From Alteribacter lacisalsi (GTDB lineage Bacteria; Bacillota; Bacilli; Bacillales; Salisediminibacteriaceae): a stretch of DNA of 64,000 nt. The notes beneath the pieces are model-generated. The model was not told the origin of the DNA, did not search any database, and worked only from the letters and a program-made list of their open reading frames with translations. Shown here piece by piece: positions 22,930 to 29,859 of this stretch. Position 1 is the stretch's first letter, and each line of letters opens with the position of its first letter. Both the position numbers and the translations under genes were made by a program. Where the stretch lies: positions 992,001-1,056,000 of the forward strand of contig NZ_PDOF01000001.1 of NCBI RefSeq assembly GCF_003226345.1. The letters are read 5' to 3'.

Positions 22930-23583
22930 ATGAGAAAAATGACAGGCACCGAATTTAACGAACGGGTTTCATTTTTTGACCGAATGGCTCAAACAGACTG
23001 GCTTTCTTCTCTTCATAGAGAGATGATTGTGATGGCTGGCCCAAGAAAAAACAAGCGGATCTTTGATTCCGGATGCGGAACGGGCCGCCTGCTCGCCAGA
23101 GCTGCAGAAAAAGGAACGGTGCTTACAGGAATTGATCTGTCACCCCGGATGATTGAGGCAAGCAGAAAGCATCTGAAAATGGTGTGCCCGGAAAACAAAA
23201 CGGTCCTTCAGACAGCTGATGCTGAACAGCTTCCGTTTGATGATAAGACTTTTGAGATCAGTCTCTGTGCGTGCGTACTGTTTCTGCTTCCGGATCCTGA
23301 ACGGGCATTTTCCGAACTGGCGCGCGTAACATCCGAGAAAATCGTCCTTTTAAATCCCTCGGAAAACCTCAGTCTTGATGCCGCACAGGTGTACATAATG
23401 GAAAAAAACCTTAAAGGTGACGAAAAAGACATGCTGATGCAGTGGGGCAGAGTGTCGGAGAGGCGCCACAGATTTTCCGCTGAATCGATCCGGCTCCTTG
23501 CAGAAAAAAACGGGTTTACTGTCACCGGGAACCGTCTTGCGTTCGGTGGACTTGCACTTCTGACACAGCTTCAGCAGGCATAG
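22930..23583 (+). CDS. Class I SAM-dependent methyltransferase, unknown substrate
   Basis: A 217-residue Rossmann-fold methyltransferase of the Methyltransf_11 type. Motif I FDSGCGTGRL is near 41-50, the acidic end of strand 2 is TGIDLSPRM, and QTADAEQLPFDD marks motif II. It follows pyrE by 12 nt with no terminator between, so it may be co-transcribed with the pyr operon. The weak AAGG (22915-22918) is the only ribosome site. I do not recognise a specific substrate. It is not part of the standard pyr operon and looks like an accessory insertion in the region where B. subtilis has the cys genes. Confidence 0.8.
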   Translation: MRKMTGTEFNERVSFFDRMAQTDWLSSLHREMIVMAGPRKNKRIFDSGCGTGRLLARAAEKGTVLTGIDLSPRMIEASRKHLKMVCPENKTVLQTADAEQLPFDDKTFEISLCACVLFLLPDPERAFSELARVTSEKIVLLNPSENLSLDAAQVYIMEKNLKGDEKDMLMQWGRVSERRHRFSAESIRLLAEKNGFTVTGNRLAFGGLALLTQLQQA

Positions 23584-23587
23584 GTAT

Positions 23588-23625
23588 AAAAGGTGTGTCC
23601 CGAAATTTCCGGGCGCGCCTTTTGT
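23588..23625 (+). terminator. Terminator at the end of the pyr-methyltransferase unit
   Basis: AAAAGGTGTGTCCCG pairs with CGGGCGCGCCTTTT (with G-U pairs) around a short loop. Confidence 0.75.
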
Positions 23626-23755
23626 GTTCATACAGGTACGCAAGAAAAAGAGTAAATTTATGAAAAGCTGTCAGATCAAAAGGATTCGGACGTTTTTGCC
23701 AGGAAAATGAGGAGAAAAGAGTGAATATGGCATTTCAGGGCTGTCGCTATTTATT

Positions 23756-23783
23756 TCGGTAACCGATATATTAGTAATGTTAC
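23756..23783 (+). promoter_or_regulatory. Candidate operator/promoter region of the ABC exporter
   Basis: Two adjacent inverted repeats, TCGGT-A-ACCGA (23756-23766) and GTAA-TG-TTAC (23774-23783), flank a TATATT (23767-23772) that could be a -10 box. They lie about 50-70 bp upstream of the exporter start. No regulator gene is adjacent. Inference only. Confidence 0.35.
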
Positions 23784-23828
23784 GTTTTTTTAAACTTTTC
23801 AGAAAGGTTCAGGGGGTGACACAGCACC

Positions 23829-25592
23829 ATGAATACATTCAAACGATTAAAGCATTTTTACTGGCCTTATAAAGGATACTTCTTCTGGTCAATTCTGTTT
23901 CTGCTTCTTGTAACCGGGATCACCGTTGTTTATCCGGTCATCCTTCAGTTTACGATCGATAATGTGATCGTTGCCGGTAACTACGGGCTCGTACCGTATG
24001 TGGCTGTCGGCTTCTTTCTTCTAATGGCACTGAAAGGTCTTTTTACTTATTTCCATCAGTACCTGGGAGATCTGTTTGGCATCAAGGCGGTCTATAAAGT
24101 GAGGGACGCTTTGTATTACAAGCTGCAGTTTCTGCCGTTTCGTTATTACGATAACGCCAGGACGGGGGACCTCATGTCACGGCTGACGGCTGATGTGGAG
24201 GGATTCCGTTTCTTTTTGTCTTTCGGGTTCGCACAGTTGATCAACCTGACCATGCTCGTAGGGCTCAGCATGGGCATCATGGTCTTTTACAGTCCATCAC
24301 TTGCCCTTATCACGCTTATTGCCATGCCGTTTCTTGCAGTAACTGTGTACCAGTTTGACAAAAAGGTACACCCTGCATTCACGGACATCCGTAAATCCTT
24401 TGCAGGAATGACCACAAAGGTACAGGAAAACATCAGCGGAATGAATACCGTGAAGTCCTTATCAAAAGAAGATTTTGAAATGGGACGGTTTGACACTAAA
24501 AACACGGATTATAAAGACAAATACGTGTATACGGCGAACATCTGGGCGAAGTATTTTCCCCTTATGGAACTGATCGGACAGATCTCTGTTGTCGTACTCC
24601 TCGGGTACGGCGGCTATCTGGTCATTACGGAAGCTATTACTCCTGGTGTGCTGGTCGCCTTTTTCAGCCTTATCTGGTACATTATCGGACCGCTTATGAA
24701 CCTTGGGTTTATTGTCAATACGTTCTCCCAGTCCAAAGCCTCAGGGGAACGCCTGTTACAGGTGTTTGACGAAAGTGAAGATATTTTTGATAAGCCGGGT
24801 GCCATATCAGTTGAACGGCTGGACGGTCATATTCAGTTCGACCGGGTGAGCCACCGTTACAGCGAAGAAGAGGAACTGGCGCTGGATGACATCAGCTTTG
24901 ATGCGCCTCCTGGAAAAACAATCGGTCTGATCGGGGCCACCGGATCGGGTAAAACGTCCATCACGCAGCTGATTTCCCGGTTTTATGAACCGGACCGCGG
25001 CACGATCTTTGTTGACGGCCGTTCGATCGACAGCTACACATTGAAATCTCTCAGAAAAAATATCGGGGTTGTGCTTCAGGAATCGTTTCTGTTCTCCTCT
25101 TCGATTAAAGATAACATCTCTTATGGTGCACCTGATGCATCGATGGACCAGATTCAGGACGCAGCGAAACGGGCCCAGGCCCACGATTTCATCATGGAGC
25201 TGCCGAATGGGTACGACACGGTACTCGGTGAGCGGGGAATGGGACTTTCCGGTGGACAGAAGCAGCGGATTGCCATTGCAAGAGCCATCTGTATCGACCC
25301 GTCCATTCTGATTCTGGACGACGCTACCAGTGCGGTGGATATGGAAACAGAAGGAAAGATTCAGGCAGCGTTCCGTGAAGTGATGAAAGGAAGAACGACG
25401 TTTATCATCGCCCACCGGATTTCCTCCCTGATGCACGCAGATGAAATTATTGTACTGGACAACGGTGAAGTGGCTGAGCGAGGGTCCCATGACGACCTCC
25501 TCAAGTCCGATGCCGGCATTTACAAACGAATTTATGATATTCAGTTCAAGGACCGCCACGCTGTCCTTCAGGAAGCAACGGGGGGTGACTGA
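23829..25592 (+). CDS. ABC exporter half-transporter A (degenerate Walker B)
   Basis: A 587-residue half transporter with six predicted membrane helices (about 1-320) and a nucleotide-binding domain. Walker A is GATGSGKTS from about 370 and the signature LSGGQ is at about 474. Walker B reads LILDDATSAVD: the catalytic glutamate is an aspartate. This is the pattern of the degenerate subunit in heterodimeric exporters such as BmrCD and TM287/288. It overlaps its partner by 1 nt. The substrate is unknown; multidrug or lipid export are family possibilities. ATG 23829 follows GGGGGTGACACAGCACC. Confidence 0.9.
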   Translation: MNTFKRLKHFYWPYKGYFFWSILFLLLVTGITVVYPVILQFTIDNVIVAGNYGLVPYVAVGFFLLMALKGLFTYFHQYLGDLFGIKAVYKVRDALYYKLQFLPFRYYDNARTGDLMSRLTADVEGFRFFLSFGFAQLINLTMLVGLSMGIMVFYSPSLALITLIAMPFLAVTVYQFDKKVHPAFTDIRKSFAGMTTKVQENISGMNTVKSLSKEDFEMGRFDTKNTDYKDKYVYTANIWAKYFPLMELIGQISVVVLLGYGGYLVITEAITPGVLVAFFSLIWYIIGPLMNLGFIVNTFSQSKASGERLLQVFDESEDIFDKPGAISVERLDGHIQFDRVSHRYSEEEELALDDISFDAPPGKTIGLIGATGSGKTSITQLISRFYEPDRGTIFVDGRSIDSYTLKSLRKNIGVVLQESFLFSSSIKDNISYGAPDASMDQIQDAAKRAQAHDFIMELPNGYDTVLGERGMGLSGGQKQRIAIARAICIDPSILILDDATSAVDMETEGKIQAAFREVMKGRTTFIIAHRISSLMHADEIIVLDNGEVAERGSHDDLLKSDAGIYKRIYDIQFKDRHAVLQEATGGD

Positions 25593-27430
25593 TGATGACA
25601 GAAGAAGAAAAACGGCATAAGGAAACAGAGGACCGTACACTCAAACGGTTCCACTACTCAACGGACCAGGCAATCGAAAAACCATTTAACTGGAAGCAGA
25701 TGCTGAGACTGCTTCACTACATGAAGCCGTATTCAAAAAATCTCCTCCCGCTGGCGATCTTTGCCATGCTTCTGTCCACGGCGGTCCGCCTGCTGGCCCC
25801 GTTGTTTATCGGAAGCTATGCCCTTGACAACATCATTGACCACGGGGATATTAATTTTCTGTGGCTGATGGTAGCCATCCTCTGCGGCATGTACATCCTG
25901 TCCTGGATCGGCAACTATATGCGTATCAGGTTTATGAACAAACTAGGCCAGCTTGTCATTTTTGACCTGCGAAAGGCCCTGTTTGACCATATCCAGCGAC
26001 TGTCGCACCGGTTCTTTGACCAGCGCTCGGCTGGTTCGATACTTGTAAGGATTACAAACGATGTAAACTCACTGCAGGAGCTCTTTACCAACGGGGTTAT
26101 AAACCTGCTTATGGATCTCGTTATGCTGGCAGGGATTATTTTTATTCTCTTTATGATCAGTCCGGAACTGACCCTGGCTATCATGATCATTCTCCCGATC
26201 ATGTTCCTGATTTCCACGCAGCTGAGAAGAAACATCCGCCGGGCATGGCAGGATGTGCGTGTAAAGCAGTCGATGATCAACTCTCACCTGAATGAGAGCA
26301 TTCAGGGAATTCGTGTGACCCAGTCATATACCCAGGAAAAAGAAAATATCGGCTTCTTCCACAGCATGAATGGACAAAATTACGAATCATGGAGAAACGC
26401 TTCCCAGAAAAATGCCCTGTTCCGTCCGTTCGTTGAAATCAGTGGCGCGATCGGAACAGCTGTTCTTCTCTGGTATGGGGTTACCCTCATACAAAACGAA
26501 GCTTTATCGATTGGCCAGTTTGTTTCCTTTGCCATCTATATCGGAATGTTCTGGGAGCCGATCTCGAGGCTTGGTCAGGTGTATAACCAGCTTCTCATGG
26601 GGATGGCCTCCTCGGAGAGAATCTTTGAATTTCTCGACGAGCAGCCGAGCGTACCGGAAAAGGCGAATGCCAAAAAGCTTAAAGTGGAAGGCGGAAACAT
26701 CGAGTTTAACAACGTGGAGTTCGCCTATAACAGCGACCGTAAAGCGCTGAAAAATATCAGTCTCACAATCAACAGCGGGGACACGGTGGCCCTTGTGGGA
26801 CATACGGGAAGCGGAAAAACCACGATCGTTAACCTGATCAGCCGCTTTTACGATCCAACAGCCGGTAAAGTGACGATCGATGGCCATGATCTCAGGGATG
26901 TGACCCTGAACAGCCTGCGTAAAAAGGTGAGTATCGTGCTTCAGGATACGTTCATTTTCTCAGGAACAATCATGGATAATATCCGTTTCGGTCGGCCGGA
27001 TGCTTCAGATGAAGAAGTAATGGAAGCAGCGAAAACCGTCGGGGCGGATCCGTTTATCCAGCAGCTGAAAAACGGCTATGAAACGGAAGTGGAAGAACGG
27101 GGTAACGTTCTCTCTGTCGGCGAGCGTCAGCTGATCAGCTTTGCCCGTGCCCTTCTGGCCGATCCTCAAATTCTGATTCTTGATGAAGCAACTGCTTCCA
27201 TCGATACAGAGACAGAACAGCTGATCCAGCGAGCCCTGAAGCGGCTTCTCCACGGCAGAACAGCCATCATGATTGCCCACCGGCTGTCTACCATTCGCGA
27301 AGCAGACAACATCATCGTTCTTGAGCAGGGAAATATTCTTGAACAGGGGAACCACGATGAACTGATGGACAAAAAAGGCGAGTACTACCATCTTGTCAAA
27401 GCACAGTTCAAAGTATTGAATACAGGATAA
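25592..27430 (+). CDS. ABC exporter half-transporter B (canonical Walker B, altered signature)
   Basis: A 612-residue half transporter, with an N-terminal cytoplasmic extension of about 45 residues, six membrane helices (about 50-345) and a nucleotide-binding domain. Walker A is GHTGSGKTT from about 404; the signature is LSVGE at about 508 instead of LSGGQ. Walker B LILDEATASID keeps the catalytic glutamate. With subunit A this gives one complete ATP site (B Walker plus A signature) and one degenerate site. It starts on the stop codon of subunit A (two ATGs, 25592 and 25595). Confidence 0.9.
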   Translation: MMTEEEKRHKETEDRTLKRFHYSTDQAIEKPFNWKQMLRLLHYMKPYSKNLLPLAIFAMLLSTAVRLLAPLFIGSYALDNIIDHGDINFLWLMVAILCGMYILSWIGNYMRIRFMNKLGQLVIFDLRKALFDHIQRLSHRFFDQRSAGSILVRITNDVNSLQELFTNGVINLLMDLVMLAGIIFILFMISPELTLAIMIILPIMFLISTQLRRNIRRAWQDVRVKQSMINSHLNESIQGIRVTQSYTQEKENIGFFHSMNGQNYESWRNASQKNALFRPFVEISGAIGTAVLLWYGVTLIQNEALSIGQFVSFAIYIGMFWEPISRLGQVYNQLLMGMASSERIFEFLDEQPSVPEKANAKKLKVEGGNIEFNNVEFAYNSDRKALKNISLTINSGDTVALVGHTGSGKTTIVNLISRFYDPTAGKVTIDGHDLRDVTLNSLRKKVSIVLQDTFIFSGTIMDNIRFGRPDASDEEVMEAAKTVGADPFIQQLKNGYETEVEERGNVLSVGERQLISFARALLADPQILILDEATASIDTETEQLIQRALKRLLHGRTAIMIAHRLSTIREADNIIVLEQGNILEQGNHDELMDKKGEYYHLVKAQFKVLNTG

Positions 27431-27434
27431 ATGA

Positions 27435-27470
27435 AGGCACTTCCCTGCATGGGGAGGTGCCTGTTCTGTT
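27435..27470 (+). terminator. Probable terminator of the ABC exporter operon
   Basis: AGGCACTTCCC and GGGGAGGTGCCT pair around TGCAT; the following GTTCTGTTTCTGG is only moderately T-rich. Confidence 0.6.
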
Positions 27471-27509
27471 TCTGGAGTTTTGTTAATTATAGTTCAGATA
27501 ATTGTGAAA

Positions 27510-27605
27510 TTAAACGGTCGTTTAAAACGGAGGTGTGTGTTATTGTCTATAAATGGCTGCAGCTGGGTTATTTTTGAATTATCTGATTTTAAACGATCGT
27601 TTAAA
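27510..27605. promoter_or_regulatory. Pair of operator-like palindromes
   Basis: TTAAACGGTCGTTTAA (27510-27525) and TTTAAACGATCGTTTAAA (27588-27605, perfect) share the core TTAAACGnnCGTTTAA and are 79 bp apart centre to centre. The form is typical of TetR-family operators. GGAGGT (27529-27534) followed by TTG 27543 could open a 55-codon frame ending at 27710 that runs through the second palindrome; it has no recognisable domain and may be a remnant or chance. Confidence 0.5.
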
Positions 27606-27867
27606 TTGAAGGCTGGATGGCTGGAAAGCCTTATTGAAATGTTATATTATTTTTCCCGAAATGTGCCATTGTTTAAAAATCACTGGGTCTGCGTGAAGAG
27701 CAAGGACTGAAGGTCCGCCGAATCGTTAAACCCTGCTGCCTGAAGCCTTGCCTGCGGCAGGCGAGTGTATCGTTACATAATCATGGTGTTAAAACCGGAT
27801 ACAGGAAAAGGCTCTCACCGACGGTGAGGGCCCTTCTTGTTTTTATTAGTTAAATCGTTAGTTTATC
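27606..27867. other. Gene-poor spacer with bidirectional hairpin
   Basis: No supportable gene. The hairpin GGCTCTCACC/GGTGAGGGCC (about 27810-27832) has pyrimidines on the plus side and TTTTCC on the minus side, so it may terminate rqcH transcription coming from the right. Confidence 0.45.
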
Positions 27868-27914
27868 GCTGGGTTTTGTCTAAGCCACGTTCTTAAGGCT
27901 GGACAAAACCCAGC
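27868..27914. repeat. 13-bp inverted repeat just downstream of rqcH
   Basis: Perfect arms GCTGGGTTTTGTC (27868-27880) and GACAAAACCCAGC (27902-27914) enclose 21 nt that also partly self-pair. It lies directly beyond the rqcH stop on the minus strand. No T run, so it is not a classic terminator; a 3'-end stabilising hairpin is possible. Confidence 0.7.
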
Positions 27915-27927
27915 AGCATGAAACAGT

Positions 27928-29625
27928 TTACTTTACTCTCAATTCCCTGACCTGATCTTCATCGGGGGTCACAAAAAGAGTTGTCTGATTATCGTAAATC
28001 ACATACCCCGGTTTTGCGCCGCTCGGCTTTTTTACATGCCGGATCAGCGTGTAATCCACCGGCACCTGTCCAGAGTTTCTCGCCTTACTGAAGTAAGCGG
28101 CGAGATTGGCAGCTTCATGAAGTGTCGTTTCCGTAAAGTCCTGGCTCCGGATCACCACGTGAGAACCGGGGATGTCCTTCGTATGGAGCCACGTATCGTC
28201 CTGTCTGGCCATCCGGTTGGTGACGTGTTCATTCTGCTTGTTGTTTTTCCCGACCAGAATATCCACACCTTCACTGGACCGGTATTTTTCAGGCTGTGGT
28301 GTGCCGGGCTTTTTCTTCTTTTTGCCCACTCTGCGCTTTTTAATGTAGCCTTCATCCGCTAGCTCGTCCCTGATATCTTCAAGATCTTTCGGCGCAGCTG
28401 TTTCCACCTGCTGAATCACCTGGTCGAGGTAACGCATTTCCAATCTTGCTTTCTCAATCTGATCCTTTACCACTGCCACGCTGTTTTTGAGTTTTGTATA
28501 CTTTTTAAAGTAATTCTGTGCGTTTTGTGAAGGTGATTTCTGCGGATCAAGTGTGATCGTAACTGTGCTCTGCTCCGGATCATAGTAGTCAATCACTTCT
28601 GCACTTGTATCCCCGTCGCGGATCGTATGCATGTGGGCGGTAAGCAGTTCACCGTAGCGCTGATAGCGCCCTGCTTTTTCCGAGTCTTTCAGAGTCAGCT
28701 CGAGTTTTTTTATTTTCTTCTTATTCTTACTGTATTCGTTTCTGAGCATTTTCTCCAGATCGTGCGCCTGCTGCTTCACACGATCCCGTTCGGCTTTGCC
28801 TGTATAAAAGCGGTCGAGCATCGTATGAACGCTGTCAAAGTGCTGCGCCTCACCTTTCAGATGGCTCAAATCGATAACGGAGAACTTTCCGTCTTTAATC
28901 TGAGGAAAGTAGCCCCCGATTTTGACAGGCTCAAGCGTATTTAGAAATGCCTTGGGAAGGGTCGTCTGGTTTACAAGTCCCGCCCGGTGAAGCATTTCTT
29001 TTACGATGAGCGGGGAAAGTCCGCTGAACTTGCCAATCAGCTGTTTATCGATCTTGCCCTGCTGAAACTGGATCTTGCGCATGAGGGTATTTTCATCTGC
29101 CTCCAGCGGATTCATTTTGTCCAGGTGAGGCGGTTCTTTGTAAGGCTGGCCCGGGAGAACAGTCCGGTAGGCGGAGAGAGAAGGAGGGATGTGCTTAATG
29201 CTGTCAAGAATCATCTCTCCTTCTCCGTCAACCAGCATGATATTACTGTGCCTTCCCATTAATTCCACAACAAGTTTTTTTGTTGATACGTCCCCCAGCT
29301 CGTTACGTCCCTTAACGTAAAATGTCACGATCCGCTCCAGTCCGTCCTGCTCGATTTTCTCCAGCATCCCGCCTTCAAGATGCTTTCTCAGAAGCATACA
29401 GAACATCGGAGGTTCCTTGGGGTTTTCGTATTTTTCCCCTGTCAGGTGAAAGCGGGCAAAGCTCGCATTTACACTGATCAGAAGAGCATGGTTTTTCCCG
29501 TCAGCCCGGATGGTAAAAACGAGATCTGATTTATAGGGCTGGTGAATCTTTGTGATTCTGCCGCTCACCAGTGTCTCCTTAAGACTGTCTGTTACTGCTT
29601 TTGTTACGATTCCGTCAAAAGCCAA
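27928..29625 (-). CDS. rqcH: Ribosome quality control protein RqcH (NEMF/Rqc2 family, YloA)
   Basis: A 565-residue protein formerly annotated as fibronectin-binding FbpA. It has an NFACT-N domain (about 1-220) with KLVVELMGRHSN, two helix-hairpin-helix segments near 180-260, a central coiled coil (about 270-430), and a C-terminal NFACT-R domain with GKNNKQNEHVT and DTWLHTKDIPGSHVV. In B. subtilis RqcH binds stalled 50S subunits, recruits tRNA-Ala and adds alanine tails for degradation. The start is the ATG at 29625-29623, with GGCGGTGATC upstream. It is transcribed leftward, divergent from the P-ATPase. Confidence 0.95.
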   Translation of the reverse strand: MAFDGIVTKAVTDSLKETLVSGRITKIHQPYKSDLVFTIRADGKNHALLISVNASFARFHLTGEKYENPKEPPMFCMLLRKHLEGGMLEKIEQDGLERIVTFYVKGRNELGDVSTKKLVVELMGRHSNIMLVDGEGEMILDSIKHIPPSLSAYRTVLPGQPYKEPPHLDKMNPLEADENTLMRKIQFQQGKIDKQLIGKFSGLSPLIVKEMLHRAGLVNQTTLPKAFLNTLEPVKIGGYFPQIKDGKFSVIDLSHLKGEAQHFDSVHTMLDRFYTGKAERDRVKQQAHDLEKMLRNEYSKNKKKIKKLELTLKDSEKAGRYQRYGELLTAHMHTIRDGDTSAEVIDYYDPEQSTVTITLDPQKSPSQNAQNYFKKYTKLKNSVAVVKDQIEKARLEMRYLDQVIQQVETAAPKDLEDIRDELADEGYIKKRRVGKKKKKPGTPQPEKYRSSEGVDILVGKNNKQNEHVTNRMARQDDTWLHTKDIPGSHVVIRSQDFTETTLHEAANLAAYFSKARNSGQVPVDYTLIRHVKKPSGAKPGYVIYDNQTTLFVTPDEDQVRELRVK

Positions 29626-29658
29626 TGTTGATCACCGCCATTCTGCACATTCTTAATC

Positions 29659-29669
29659 ATTATAGCAGA
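29659..29669 (-). promoter_or_regulatory. Promoter of rqcH (extended -10)
   Basis: On the minus strand TGCTATAAT gives a perfect -10 (29659-29664) with an extended TGn. The -35 region is weak. It lies about 35 bp before the rqcH start. Confidence 0.65.
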
Positions 29670-29859
29670 AACGCTCCCCGGTACGCTCCCCTGAACCTGA
29701 AGCAGTGGAAAGTGATGGTGTCATCTTTTGGGCCCGTCCTGAATAGAAATAGCTTGTAAAGGTTGTCTTATTCAGCGTACAGCCGGTCTCCGGAACATTC
29801 AGGCAGCGACCTTGTCCGGTCCGGTTTCCAGGGGAAATAAAGGGAGTTGAGGTGACGGC

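Noticed and set aside
24807-25640. Open frame of 277 codons on the minus strand
   Set aside because: Antisense to the nucleotide-binding domain of the first ABC subunit; no start signal or family resemblance.
27480-27710. Small frame of up to 76 codons after the ABC exporter
   Set aside because: No domain, unusual composition, and it runs through palindromic DNA. Kept only as context for the palindrome finding.
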